From Pseudodesulfovibrio hydrargyri (lineage in GTDB: Bacteria > Desulfobacterota > Desulfovibrionia > Desulfovibrionales > Desulfovibrionaceae): a stretch of 64,000 bases of DNA. Under the pieces are notes generated by a model. The model was not told where the DNA came from, did not search any database, and saw nothing but the letters and a program-made list of their open reading frames with translations. Position numbers and translations under genes: made by a program. Below, piece after piece: positions 8,455 through 16,394 of this stretch; position 1 is the first letter of the stretch; every line of letters starts with the position of its first letter. The stretch lies in assembly GCF_001874525.1 (NCBI RefSeq), contig NZ_LKAQ01000004.1, forward strand, positions 1,411,171-1,475,170, given 5' to 3'.

Positions 8455-9320
8455 GCCGACGAGACGAAATCCTGCTGGCCTGCGAGAAGGTAGTGGCCAT
8501 GCCGACCTGCGTACGCAAGGCCGGGGCCCTGCTGGACGGGCCGGAAACCGACCTCGCCCGGCTGTCGCGGATCATCGAGCACGACCCCGGCCTGACCGCC
8601 AACCTGCTCAAGGTGGTCAACGCCTCGGACCTGGCCTCGGACCGCCCTGTGCTGACCGCGCGCGAGGCCCTGGACGTGCTCAGGTCGCCCGAGGTCCTGC
8701 GTTTCTTCATCTCCACGGGCGTGGCCCCCTACTATGTCCACGTCATCGCGGGCTACGATCAGGCCCCGAGCCAGTTCCTGCAGCATTCCACCACCGTGGC
8801 CATCGCCTCCCGCGAGCTGGCCGCCGCGCTCAAGCTGGATGCGCCCGGACACGTCTACACCGCCGGGCTGCTGTCCGGCATCGGCAAGCTCCTGCTCGGG
8901 GCGTACGTCCAGGTGGACCTGCGCCAGATCCTGCATATGGTCTTTGACGAGGGCATGGCCTTCGACCGGGCCGAGGATCGCATGCTCGGCATCAACCACG
9001 CGGAATTGGGCGGCATCGTGCTCGAGCGCTGGGGGCTGCCCGACGCCCTGACCAGGGTGGTCTGCCACCACCTGCGCCCGGACGAATACGAGGGCCGGGA
9101 CGTGGTCCTGGACCTGGTCCACGTGGGCAACGTGCTGGCCAAGATGATCGGCGTGGGGCTCGGCGCGGACGGCCTCAATTACGAGGTCTCGCCCTCGGTG
9201 GTCGAGCGGCTGGGCGTCACGTCCGCGATCCTGGACAGGGTCTCGGCCGAAGTGGTGGTCGAGCTGCAGTCCCTGTGGGACCTGTTTCTCGAATGCTCCG
9301 ACGACTTCTGCAACCTGTAG
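8451..9320 (+). CDS. HDOD domain signalling protein
   Basis: 289 residues dominated by an HDOD domain, a relative of HD phosphohydrolases that usually lacks catalytic metal ligands and works in signal transduction. Supporting segments are LSRIIEHDPGLTANLLKVVNAS near residues 38-60 and a helical core (HVYTAGLLSGIGKLLLG, then INHAELGGIVLERWGLP) that keeps the HDOD layout. There is no N-terminal sensor or C-terminal output domain. It overlaps cheD by four bases (ATGA), so the two are co-translated. Family members affect chemotaxis, biofilm or c-di-GMP-linked behaviour; the specific role here is inference. It converges with the cyclophilin gene, only 9 bases away. Confidence 0.9.
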   Translation: MSRRDEILLACEKVVAMPTCVRKAGALLDGPETDLARLSRIIEHDPGLTANLLKVVNASDLASDRPVLTAREALDVLRSPEVLRFFISTGVAPYYVHVIAGYDQAPSQFLQHSTTVAIASRELAAALKLDAPGHVYTAGLLSGIGKLLLGAYVQVDLRQILHMVFDEGMAFDRAEDRMLGINHAELGGIVLERWGLPDALTRVVCHHLRPDEYEGRDVVLDLVHVGNVLAKMIGVGLGADGLNYEVSPSVVERLGVTSAILDRVSAEVVVELQSLWDLFLECSDDFCNL

Positions 9321-9329
9321 GGATCCTCC

Positions 9330-9974
9330 CTACCGGGCCACGTAGGCCTTCTTGAGGAACACCGGATTGACCGGCACGTCTTCCATGCGGCCAGCCCGGG
9401 CGGTCTGGACCTCGCTGATCTTCTCGACCACGTCCATGCCCCGGATGATCTTGCCGAAGGCGCAGTATCCGGCGGTGGTCTGCTGCGAATAGGAGCCCGC
9501 GCCGGTCTGCGAGGAGGATCGGCTGAAATCCAGGACCGGGTTGTCCTTGACGTTGAAGAAGAACTCGCAGGTGGCCGAGTCCGGGGCGTCGGCCCGGGCC
9601 ATGGCGATGGTTCCCTTCTCGTTCATCAGCCCGGTGCCCGCCTCGTTGGGGATGGGCGGAAACAGCGGGCGCTTGCGGTTGATCGGGAAGGTGTAGCCCC
9701 CGCCCTGGACCACGGCCATGCCCTTTTCGCCCCGGCCCTGCTTGACGACCCGGTGGAAGACGGTGTTGTCGTAGAACCCGGCGTTCACATATTTGAGGAA
9801 GTTGGCCACGGTCTTGGGCGCGTCCTTGGTGGAGAGCATGATCATGATCCGGCCCATGGAGGTCTCCATGACGACCACGGGGTCGGGCCCGGCCTGGGCC
9901 GGACGGGCGGAAAGGGCCAGGATCAGGGAGCAGGCCAGCAGCAGGGGAGTGAACCGGAGACGGAAGTATTTCAT
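9330..9974 (-). CDS. Exported cyclophilin-type peptidyl-prolyl cis-trans isomerase
   Basis: 214 residues with a clear signal peptide (residues 1-27, ending SARPAQA), so probably a periplasmic folding helper that isomerises X-Pro bonds. The cyclophilin core shows VFHRVVK (catalytic Arg region), VVQGGGYTF, an inserted loop NRKRPLFPPIPNE typical of bacterial PpiA/PpiB relatives, GTIAMAR, and CEFFFNVKDN. The ATG at 9974 has AAGGA seven bases before it. It is the third gene of a fabD-aroE-cyclophilin cluster, 26 bases after aroE, and may share its transcript. Confidence 0.9.
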   Translation of the reverse strand: MKYFRLRFTPLLLACSLILALSARPAQAGPDPVVVMETSMGRIMIMLSTKDAPKTVANFLKYVNAGFYDNTVFHRVVKQGRGEKGMAVVQGGGYTFPINRKRPLFPPIPNEAGTGLMNEKGTIAMARADAPDSATCEFFFNVKDNPVLDFSRSSSQTGAGSYSQQTTAGYCAFGKIIRGMDVVEKISEVQTARAGRMEDVPVNPVFLKKAYVAR

Positions 9975-10000
9975 GGGAATAGTCCTTGTATTGGGTTGTC

Positions 10001-10810
10001 TTATGACCGGAGGGCCGCGAGGAGCAGTCGTCTCGCCCCGGCCTCGTCCATGTCCCGCCCGGTCCACAGCCTGAACTGGGCCAGCCCCTGGTGCAGGAAC
10101 ATCTCGAGTCCCGAGACGGTGCGGCACCCGGCGGCCCCGGCCTCGGCCAGGAATCGGGTTTCAAGCGGGTTGTATACTATATCGTAGGCCACCGCACCAT
10201 CTTCGAAGCGGTCCGCGTCCCACGGGGTCAGTTCCTGCATGTCGCCGGACATGCCCAGCGGCGTGGTGTTGCAGACCAGCTCCCAGCCGCCGTCCATGCG
10301 CTCGTCCCAGGGGACGCAGGCCACCCCGAAGTCCGCGGCCAGCCCCTCGCCCTTGGACTGGGTGCGGTTGGACACGGCCACGCGCGGGATGCCCAGCTCC
10401 AAAAAACCGGCCACGGCCGCGCGGGCCGCGCCGCCCGCGCCGAGCACCATGGCCGAGCGCGGCAGGGGATCGAGCGAACGCAGGGGGGCGACCACGCCGA
10501 TGACGTCGGTGTTCTCGCCGCACAGGGTGTCGCCGTCCCAGTGGACGGTGTTGACCGCGCCGATGGCCAGGGCCCGGTCGGATATGCGGTCCAGATGGGC
10601 CATGACCGCCCGCTTGTGCGGGATGGTCACGGACAGCCCGTGGATCGGTTCGGTGCGCACGCGCTCCATGAACGCGGGCAGATCCTCCGGCTCCAGCGGC
10701 CAGGCCTCGTAGCGCGCGTCCAGGCCGAGTTCGGCGAATCCCCAGTTGTGCAGGGCCGGGGACATGGTGTGGCCCAGCGGCCAGCCGATGATGCCGTAGG
10801 CGCGGGGCAC
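10001..10810 (-). CDS. aroE: Shikimate dehydrogenase
   Basis: 269 residues. It reduces 3-dehydroshikimate to shikimate with NADPH in the common aromatic pathway. The substrate site is visible in GHTMSPALHN (most relatives have HSxSP; here the first serine is threonine), the catalytic lysine in VTIPHKR, and the aspartate in ENTDVIG. The NADP loop is GAGGAARA, followed by SNRT and NTTPLGM. The start is GTG at 10810, four bases after the fabD stop, with GGGGAG inside the end of fabD, so the two are probably co-translated. Confidence 0.95.
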   Translation of the reverse strand: MPRAYGIIGWPLGHTMSPALHNWGFAELGLDARYEAWPLEPEDLPAFMERVRTEPIHGLSVTIPHKRAVMAHLDRISDRALAIGAVNTVHWDGDTLCGENTDVIGVVAPLRSLDPLPRSAMVLGAGGAARAAVAGFLELGIPRVAVSNRTQSKGEGLAADFGVACVPWDERMDGGWELVCNTTPLGMSGDMQELTPWDADRFEDGAVAYDIVYNPLETRFLAEAGAAGCRTVSGLEMFLHQGLAQFRLWTGRDMDEAGARRLLLAALRS

Positions 10811-10814
10811 GGGC

Positions 10815-11741
10815 CTACAGCTCCCCGGCCTGCTCGAGGCTGCCGATGTTCAGCCCGGACCACTTCTCCTCTTCGGAGCCGAGGTTGGCCTTGAGCATCT
10901 TGAAGAGCACGCCCTTGGGCCCGATCTCGATGAATTCGCGCACCCCGGCTCCCCACATGGCCCGCATGGTCTGGATCCACAGGACCGACGAGGTCATCTG
11001 ACGCTGCATGACCGCCTTGATCGACGCCGCGTCGGGCTCGGGCAGGGCGGTTGCGTTGTGGAAGACCGGGAAGGCGGGGGCCTTCCAGGCAAGGGTGTCC
11101 AGGAAGGCGGCGAACTCGTCGGCGGCCTCCTTGATCAGCGGGGAGTGGAACGCCCCGGACACGGCCAGCCGGATGGCCCGCCCCTTGGCCGCCTTGACCA
11201 GGGTTTCCGCCGCGTCCAACGCCTCGGCCTCGCCCGAGATGACGAACTGGGCCGGGGTGTTGTAGTTGGCGATGCGCAGTTCCTTGCCGGACTGCTTCAC
11301 GGCCTGGGCCACGACCTCCTCGACCTGGTCCTGGGCCAGCTTGACCACGGCGGCCATGCCGTGGCCCGCGCCGCCGCAGTCGGCCATGAGCCGCCCGCGC
11401 AGGGTCACGGCCCGGACGCAGTCCTCCACGCCGAGAATCCCGGACGCGCCCAGGGAGGCGAACTCGCCCAGGGAATGCCCGGCCGTGGCCGAGGGGGCCA
11501 GCCTGTCCCTGGCGGCCAGCCACAGGGTCAGGTTGACCACGGTCAGGGCGGGCTGCAGGGCCCGGGTGTCGGCCATGTCGGCCGGTTCCCCGTCCCAGTA
11601 GATTTCGCGCAGGGCCAGGCCGGACTCTCGCTCGGCCAGCTTCCAGAGGTCCAGGGCGGCGGAATCCGCCTCGGCCACGTCGCGGCCCATGCCCTTTTCC
11701 TGGGATCCTTGTCCGGGGAAGAGAATGCCGGTCTTGGTCAT
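10815..11741 (-). CDS. fabD: Malonyl-CoA:ACP transacylase
   Basis: 308 residues. It transfers malonyl from CoA to acyl carrier protein for fatty-acid synthesis. Key motifs: GQGSQ at the N-terminus, GHSLGEF with the nucleophilic serine, a conserved arginine in VTLRGRLM, and SGAFHSPL with the active-site histidine. The ATG at 11741 has AAGGAG six bases upstream, which rules out the longer in-frame starts. It is the first gene of the fabD-aroE-cyclophilin cluster, separate from any other fab genes in this window. The 234 bases upstream (11742-11975) show no convincing promoter to me. Confidence 0.95.
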   Translation of the reverse strand: MTKTGILFPGQGSQEKGMGRDVAEADSAALDLWKLAERESGLALREIYWDGEPADMADTRALQPALTVVNLTLWLAARDRLAPSATAGHSLGEFASLGASGILGVEDCVRAVTLRGRLMADCGGAGHGMAAVVKLAQDQVEEVVAQAVKQSGKELRIANYNTPAQFVISGEAEALDAAETLVKAAKGRAIRLAVSGAFHSPLIKEAADEFAAFLDTLAWKAPAFPVFHNATALPEPDAASIKAVMQRQMTSSVLWIQTMRAMWGAGVREFIEIGPKGVLFKMLKANLGSEEEKWSGLNIGSLEQAGEL

Positions 11742-11975
11742 GAATAGCTCCTTGAGATGCACGGGCGGGCGGTCCCGGCCGCGTGATGGTGTCTGATTTC
11801 GGTGGCAACGGGATACCGCGCGGCGCGACGGCACGTCAAGCGCGGGCACAGGAAAGCGGGCCTGCGGTTGACACTGAAAAAGCAAAGCGGGTAGGACTCA
11901 TGGCATGACCATGCACGACCACCGCACCGGAATCCCAGGCCTTTCGTCCGGGTGGGCGGCCTCAAGGAGGTTTTC

Positions 11976-12089
11976 ATGAAGATAGTGATCATCGGCGGCG
12001 GTGCCGTGGCCGGGGCTGGCGCGGTGGTCCTGGGCGACGTGGTCCCCGGCCTGACCGTGGTGGGTGTCCCGGCCCGTCCGAAAACCTGA
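11976..12089 (+). pseudogene. Internal-deletion remnant of a NeuD-like sugar O-acyltransferase
   Basis: A 37-codon reading frame with a perfect AAGGAGG six bases before its ATG. The first nine residues, MKIVIIGGG, are the Rossmann-type start of NeuD-family acyltransferases; the rest, GAGAVVLGDVVPG then VGVPARP, is the typical C-terminal end of their left-handed beta-helix. The central part is absent and the frame stays open across the junction. The simplest reading is a neuD-like gene that lost its middle by an in-frame deletion while keeping its start and stop. A functional micropeptide is possible but less likely. No sialic-acid or polysaccharide genes lie nearby. Confidence 0.65.
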
Positions 12090-12295
12090 TTCTTTTCCCC
12101 TGGTTCGCCGTATTTGTCCGCAATGTCGGGGCTTTTCTCAGTCGGTCACACAACGGTCTGAAATTGTTTCACAATTGAGTTAAACAACGATTTCAATTGC
12201 CTGGGTTATGTCAACTGTCCGATTTTTCAGACTATATCTAGACTTCTCGGCAACCCTTGCCGGGCGGGGGTTTTCAGGAAATTGGACGAACTGAC
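12090..12295. other. Non-coding, AT-richer spacer upstream of the HIT gene
   Basis: No reading frame looks real here. The stretch is visibly AT-richer than its surroundings and contains an inverted repeat TTGTTT (12164-12169) with AAACAA (12182-12187) around CACAATTGAG, which could bind a dimeric regulator, and a small hairpin CGGCAA-CCC-TTGCCG (12248-12262). Neither has a recognisable owner. Confidence 0.5.
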
Positions 12296-12324
12296 TTGAT
12301 TTAACTGGATATCCCTAGTATGAA
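12296..12324 (+). promoter_or_regulatory. Candidate sigma-70 promoter for HIT-IHF
   Basis: TTGATT (12296-12301), a 17-base spacer and TATGAA (12319-12324), about 90 bases before the HIT ATG. Spacing is ideal and both hexamers match four of six consensus bases. Confidence 0.5.
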
Positions 12325-12416
12325 TACGAGTAACGGTCAAAAACTGTCATCGCAAGGCCGTGGATTCCATGCGCTTGAAACGCTTGGAATTCGGTTCCGA
12401 CGGAGGGAAAAGACGA

Positions 12417-12842
12417 ATGCCGATTGCGGATTCCGAGTGTATCTTTTGCAAGATCGTGGCCGGGGAAATTCCCTGCGCCAAGGTCTTTGAATCGGACACG
12501 GTCCTGGCCTTTCTGGACATCGCGCCCGTGCATCCGGGCCATGCCCTGGTGCTGCCCAAGGACCATCATCCGACGCTCATGGACATCCCCCCGGCGCTCG
12601 GCAACGACCTCTTCAAGGCCCTGTCCGCCGTGGGCGGAGCCGTCATGGAGGCCACCGGCGCCGACGGGCTCAACCTCATGCAGAACAACTACGAGGCAGC
12701 CGGACAACTGGTTCATCACGCGCATTTTCATCTCATACCGAGGTTTGCGGACGACGGCCTGAAACTGTGGGCCCAGTCGTCCTACGAAACCCCGGACCAC
12801 ATGCAGAAACTCGCGGCCACTATCGCGGGATTGCTGAAGTAA
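12417..12842 (+). CDS. HIT-family nucleotide hydrolase (HinT-like)
   Basis: 141 residues. HIT proteins hydrolyse or transfer nucleotide phosphoramidates and adenylates; the branch with an N-terminal CIFCKI segment is the small HinT-like group. The histidine triad is HAHFHL near residue 101, followed by IPR. The two N-terminal cysteines (CIFC) often bind zinc in this family. ATG 12417 is chosen over 12360 because GGAGG lies ten bases upstream and the CIFCKI segment normally starts close to the N-terminus. It is followed 30 bases later by the IHF/HU gene, probably on one transcript. Confidence 0.9.
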   Translation: MPIADSECIFCKIVAGEIPCAKVFESDTVLAFLDIAPVHPGHALVLPKDHHPTLMDIPPALGNDLFKALSAVGGAVMEATGADGLNLMQNNYEAAGQLVHHAHFHLIPRFADDGLKLWAQSSYETPDHMQKLAATIAGLLK

Positions 12843-12872
12843 GTTATTGAAAACCTTTTTTGGAGGCAATCG

Positions 12873-13157
12873 ATGAGCACTCTCACCAAAGCCGGAATCG
12901 TGGACTACATCTACGAACGCACCGACAAAAACCGCGCCGAGATCAAGGACCTGGTGGAGACCATCCTTGAGATCATGAAGAAGTCCATCAAGAAGGACCA
13001 CGCCCTGCTGATCTCCGGTTTCGGCAAGTTCGAGGCGTATGACAAGCGCGCCCGCAAGGGCCGCAACCCGCAGACGACCCAGACCATCACCCTGCCCCCG
13101 CGCAAGGTGGTCGTGTTCCGGTTGTCCCGCAAGTTCCGCGCCGAGCTGAATCCCTAG
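12873..13157 (+). CDS. HU/IHF-family DNA-binding protein (IHF-alpha-like)
   Basis: 94 residues, one complete HU/IHF fold: N-terminal helices (TKAGIVDYIYERT), the LISGFGKFE strand, and the DNA-binding beta-arm RKGRNPQTTQTITLPPRKVV with the conserved GRNP at its start. The arm proline and alpha-subunit-like spacing favour IHF-alpha over HU, though without the partner gene this is tentative. Such proteins bend DNA, helping sigma-54 activation, replication and recombination; a sigma-54-type promoter is present at 23481-23496. The ATG follows GGAGG. Confidence 0.88.
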   Translation: MSTLTKAGIVDYIYERTDKNRAEIKDLVETILEIMKKSIKKDHALLISGFGKFEAYDKRARKGRNPQTTQTITLPPRKVVVFRLSRKFRAELNP

Positions 13158-13169
13158 GCCGAAGACGCG

Positions 13170-13198
13170 AAAAAGGGCCGAATGACGACACCCGGCCC
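13170..13198 (-). terminator. Rho-independent terminator of the SPOR lipoprotein gene
   Basis: On the minus strand GGGCCG pairs with CGGCCC (13193-13198 with 13175-13180) around a 12-base loop, and TTTTT follows. It lies 24 bases past the lipoprotein stop. Confidence 0.75.
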
Positions 13199-13221
13199 TG
13201 AAGTTCGGTTTGCCGCCGGAC

Positions 13222-13986
13222 TTACGGCTTCTTCAGCACAAACCCCTTGGGGTAGTCCGTCCTCAGTTTATCCAGGGCGGCTCCGGCCGTTGCCTCGTCC
13301 GGGAACGAGCCCGCCTGCACCCGGAACAGCCCCTCGTCGGTCTTGACCATCACAGAGCCCTTGTAGCCGTCCGCAATGAGACGCTGCAGGGCTCTGTTTG
13401 CATTCTTTTCATCCGAGAACGCGCCCACCTGAACATAATACGGGCCGCCCGCGGCCACGGCCGGTGTCGCGGCCGGGGTGTCGGCCCGTGTTGCGCCGTC
13501 CGTTCCCGCCACGTCCCCGATGCCGACGATCTCGTCCTCCGGGTTGGTCGGCGTTCGCACCGGTGCCGGTTCGGCCACCGTGCTCGCGGCCGGTTTCGCG
13601 TCGGCTTTCACCGTCGGCTCCACGGCCTGCTGCGCGGGCGGTTCCACGGCCGGGGGCGTTCCCTGGGCAGCGGCGGCCTCGGCCTCGCGCTTGAGCTGGT
13701 CCGCGTCGGGCAGCGGCTCCTCGGCCAGGTCGTCCTCGCCCACGGCAGGGGGCTTGGTGCCGGCCTGCTTGGCCGCGTCCACCTCGTAGACCTCGTCGAT
13801 GGGCTCGTCCAGCGGCTTTTCATCGCCCACCACGTAGGTCTCCTCGATAACGGGCGGCGGGGCGGTCTCGGCCTGTTTGGCCGGTTGCCGCACCGGCGGC
13901 GCGGATTCGATGTGTTTGCGGAAGCAGCCGCCGAGGACGAGGGCGGCCGCGGTCAGCACCGCCAGGGCCAGTATGGTTTTCTTCAT
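13222..13986 (-). CDS. SPOR-domain lipoprotein
   Basis: 254 residues. A lipoprotein signal ends in LVLGGC (cysteine at residue 21), followed by a long low-complexity Ala/Pro/Glu linker (about residues 25-175) and a C-terminal SPOR domain (YYVQVGAFSDEKNANRALQ ... FRVQAGSF). SPOR domains bind glycan strands stripped of peptides, typically at the septum, so this protein probably sits in the outer membrane and reaches division-site peptidoglycan. It resembles RlpA/DedD-like accessory proteins but has no catalytic domain. It has its own terminator and converges with the IHF gene. GGGGGAG precedes the ATG. Confidence 0.88.
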   Translation of the reverse strand: MKKTILALAVLTAAALVLGGCFRKHIESAPPVRQPAKQAETAPPPVIEETYVVGDEKPLDEPIDEVYEVDAAKQAGTKPPAVGEDDLAEEPLPDADQLKREAEAAAAQGTPPAVEPPAQQAVEPTVKADAKPAASTVAEPAPVRTPTNPEDEIVGIGDVAGTDGATRADTPAATPAVAAGGPYYVQVGAFSDEKNANRALQRLIADGYKGSVMVKTDEGLFRVQAGSFPDEATAGAALDKLRTDYPKGFVLKKP

Positions 13987-14120
13987 GGGTAGCTCCCCCT
14001 GTTCTATCTCTGTGGCGTATCTGTCTAGAATATGTCTAAAGTATACGTCATAATCGGCCTTGGCAAGCCGCCGGACGCCCGGATTTTCGTGCTCTGCCGG
14101 GGTGGGGCGCGGCCGACTCC

Positions 14121-14236
14121 GTCAAGTTGTTTTTTTATGCCAATCGGTTGTTTTTTCCCGCCATTCATTCCCGAAACCCCGTTTTGCCGAAAACAGGGTG
14201 TAAGCTGTCCGGGAAGTCCGGGGATCGGCCCCGGGC
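14121..14236 (+). repeat. Leader repeat L1 upstream of the kinase gene
   Basis: About 115 bases that align, in inverted orientation, with 17614-17728 upstream of the RHS gene. Shared blocks are GTCAAGTTG, TTTTTTATGC, ATCGG, CATTC and CGAAAAC, with roughly three quarters of bases identical. In both cases the block points towards a following start codon, about 150 bases away here. A short frame inside each copy (MxIGCF at its start) is also partly conserved. The rest of 13987-14383 has no gene; near 14030-14060 there is an AT-rich stretch with TAGACA direct repeats that may hold the lipoprotein promoter. Confidence 0.65.
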
Positions 14237-14383
14237 CCCATCCCGGTCAGGGGCGGGGACTCCGGTTCCCGCCCCTTCAGGACAGGCCGGTCCACATCGC
14301 CCATGCCACCTCTATGGCGGACAACCCGCCCGGCGTCAAACGCGGGATGGACGCGGGCCGCCGCCTTGGGCTACCGTGCATCC

Positions 14384-15769
14384 ATGCGAATCGGACGGTA
14401 CGAGATACGTGGCCTGCTCGGCCGGGGCGGCATGGGTGCGGTGTACAAGGCGGCCATGCCCGTGACCGGGCGCATCGTGGCCCTCAAGGTCCTCAGGCCC
14501 GCCGAGATCATGGACGACCTGCTCGGCCGGGACGCCCTTCGCGAGATGTTCTTCAAGGAGGCCTCGGCCATGGCCTCGATCAGCCACCCCAACGTGGCCG
14601 CCGTGCTCGACGCGGGCGGCGGGGGCGACTGTGCGGACTGCCCCGCCGTGCCCCCGCATTTCACCATGGAATATTTCTGCGGCAACCTCGGGGTGCTCAT
14701 GGGCGAGACCTACGAGGTGGAGCGCAAATCCCGGCTCCTCGGGGTGGAGACCTCCCTGTCCATCGCGCGCGGCATGATCGGCGGCCTGGACCGCCTGCAC
14801 TACGAGGGCATCATCCATCGTGACGTCAAGCCGTTCAACGTCATGCTCGCCGAGGACCAGGGCGGGCCGGGCACGGTCAAGCTCATCGACTTCGGCCTGT
14901 CCAAGCTGCGCGGCGAGCGCACCGCCCACCACAAGGGCATGGTCGTGGGCTCGCCGTACTACGCCGCGCCCGAGCAGGAGGCGGACCCGGAGTCGGCCGA
15001 CGAGCGCTCGGACCTCTATTCCGTGGGCGTGACCCTGTACCGCATGCTTACCGGTTGCTTGCCGGACGGGACGCCGGGCGGCAAGGGCGTGGCTCCCATC
15101 CGCGAGGTCCACGCCGACCTGGATCGAGGTTGGGACGACTTTTTTGCCACGGCCCTGGCCCGCGACCCGGCGGCCCGGTTCCCGGACGGCCCGGCCATGC
15201 TTGCGGCCCTGGACGAGCTTGAAGCCCGCTGGCGCAAGCGGCGTGACGCCGCCTGCGCGGCCCCGGACCTCCTGGCCGAGCCCGAACCCCTGAAAACCTG
15301 CCCGCCTCCCCGGTCCAAGCCGCTCAAAGCCGGGCTCAAGCAGGGGCGCGCGGCCTTCGGCCTGGATGAGTTGTGGCGGCCCGAGTGCTATGCCCACGGC
15401 GAGTTCGTGGACCAGGGTGACGGCACGGTCGTTGAGCGGACCCGGGGGTTGGTCTGGGAGCGTCACGGCTCCCGCTATCCGCTGACCTGGGAGCGCGCGA
15501 ACAGTCACGTCGCCCGCCTGAACAAAAACGGGTACGCAGGCCGCGCCGACTGGCGGCTGCCCACCGTGGCCGAGTTGACCACGCTCTTCACCGGCCGCAC
15601 CGAGCCCGGCGAATTCTGCTTCGAATCCGCCTTTGACCCGCAAAAGGCCCGCCTCTGGTCCGCCGACCGCAAGGCCTTTACCGCCGCCTGGTACGTGGAC
15701 GCCGAGCTCGGCTTCGTCTGGTGGCAGGACCTGACCTGTCGCTTCTTCGCCCGCGCCGTGGCCGGGTAG
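14384..15769 (+). CDS. Ser/Thr protein kinase (Hanks type) with C-terminal DUF1566 domain
   Basis: 461 residues. The N-terminal 270 residues form a eukaryotic-like kinase: glycine loop LGRGGMGAVYKA, catalytic lysine in VALKVL, HRDVKPFN, IDFGLS and APEQE, all intact, so it should be active. After a proline-rich linker the last 140 residues are a DUF1566 (Lcl C-terminal-like) domain, with VERTRGLVWER, LTWERAN and WRLPTVAEL. There is no transmembrane helix, so it is cytoplasmic. The start at 14384 is set by the kinase fold, which begins within a few residues of that ATG; it has no clear ribosome-binding site, and ATG 14303 is an alternative. A family 1 hairpin follows the stop. Confidence 0.88.
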   Translation: MRIGRYEIRGLLGRGGMGAVYKAAMPVTGRIVALKVLRPAEIMDDLLGRDALREMFFKEASAMASISHPNVAAVLDAGGGGDCADCPAVPPHFTMEYFCGNLGVLMGETYEVERKSRLLGVETSLSIARGMIGGLDRLHYEGIIHRDVKPFNVMLAEDQGGPGTVKLIDFGLSKLRGERTAHHKGMVVGSPYYAAPEQEADPESADERSDLYSVGVTLYRMLTGCLPDGTPGGKGVAPIREVHADLDRGWDDFFATALARDPAARFPDGPAMLAALDELEARWRKRRDAACAAPDLLAEPEPLKTCPPPRSKPLKAGLKQGRAAFGLDELWRPECYAHGEFVDQGDGTVVERTRGLVWERHGSRYPLTWERANSHVARLNKNGYAGRADWRLPTVAELTTLFTGRTEPGEFCFESAFDPQKARLWSADRKAFTAAWYVDAELGFVWWQDLTCRFFARAVAG

Positions 15770-15778
15770 GGGAGGGAG

Positions 15779-15862
15779 TGCCTCCGGCGGCCAGGGGGGA
15801 AACTTTCGAGAAAGTTTCCCCCCTGGACTCCCCTTCAAAGCTTTTTATCGCCGCTTCGCGGG
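15779..15862 (+). repeat. Family 1 3'-end hairpin repeat, copy 2
   Basis: Ten bases after the kinase stop. The TGCCTCCGGCGGCC box runs into a perfect 16-bp stem (15791-15806 with 15811-15826, loop CGAG), then GGACTCCCCTTCAAAG, CTTTTT and the CGCTTCGCGG tail. It is almost identical to copy 3 at 17741; the stem differences between them are compensatory. Confidence 0.85.
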
Positions 15863-15870
15863 GACTGGCC

Positions 15871-15987
15871 CGGTCCATCGGCCGGTTCGGACATCGTAGT
15901 CGCGCCAGCCGAAGCGGACAAAGCCCAGGTCCCGGTCGTGCAGGCCGCCCGCGAAGCCGATGGGCAGGCGCAGGCCCGGGTTGGTGT
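15871..15987 (-). pseudogene. Displaced fragment of an RHS core C-terminus
   Basis: 117 bases that match 16781-16897 inside the RHS gene with eight differences. On the minus strand it encodes the end of the RHS core (GFAGGLHDRDLGFVRFGWRD, then YDVRTGRW) but lacks the closing DPxGL block and has no start. It lies about 800 bases downstream of the matching part of the RHS gene in the same orientation, as expected for an older RHS end displaced by a new tip. On its left it joins directly to family 1 copy 2. Confidence 0.85.
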
Positions 15988-16109
15988 TTTATTGAACAGG
16001 CTCAACAGGGGATGCTCAAATTTTCAATATAGCAACTGTCGGAAACCGAGGTGCCGCAGTAATGGATGTATCAATCGAATGTTGGTGTATTCTTGTAGTG
16101 GTGTATTAA
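15988..16109. other. Low-GC non-coding spacer in the RHS island
   Basis: AT-rich relative to the rest of the window, with no convincing reading frame on either strand. It separates the displaced RHS fragment from the small zinc-ribbon membrane protein and may be the debris of an earlier RHS tip or immunity gene. Confidence 0.4.
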
Positions 16110-16346
16110 TTATTTTAAGTCATGGAATTCGGACATGCATTTTTTACAAGTGTAATAAAACCGTCCTTTACTAAAAAAATAATAAGCACAAGTGATTGCA
16201 ATTATCGCATAAAGGAAAATGGACACTGTGCCTGCGATCAAGTCGATCAAAAGAACAATCGATGCGGCAAGAAGGAGGAGCAATCCTTCCTTCTTTTTAC
16301 GGTGTTCCACAATATCCGGCGAGTTGCAGTTGGGGCATCTTGTCAT
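16110..16346 (-). CDS. Small zinc-ribbon membrane protein, putative RHS-tip immunity protein
   Basis: 78 residues. It starts with a zinc-ribbon half (TRCPNCNSPDIV), then two hydrophobic helices (LLLLLAASIVLLIDLIAG and a second, IFLYAIIAITCAYYFF), and ends with a second CxxC (YTCKKCMSEF). The ATG at 16346 has AAAGGA six bases upstream. It lies 48 bases after the RHS stop on the same strand and is visibly AT-richer than the core genome, which fits recent acquisition. Genes in this position after an RHS tip usually encode immunity to the tip toxin, so that is the working guess. I do not recognise a named family. Confidence 0.6.
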   Translation of the reverse strand: MTRCPNCNSPDIVEHRKKKEGLLLLLAASIVLLIDLIAGTVSIFLYAIIAITCAYYFFSKGRFYYTCKKCMSEFHDLK

Positions 16347-16394
16347 TTGCAATCCTTTGTTGGACGGTGAGTTGCCTCACCGTCCTTGGGAATT

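Noticed and set aside
12248..12274. Hairpin CGGCAA-CCC-TTGCCG followed by TTTT as a terminator
   Set aside because: The T run is short and eight bases away from the stem.
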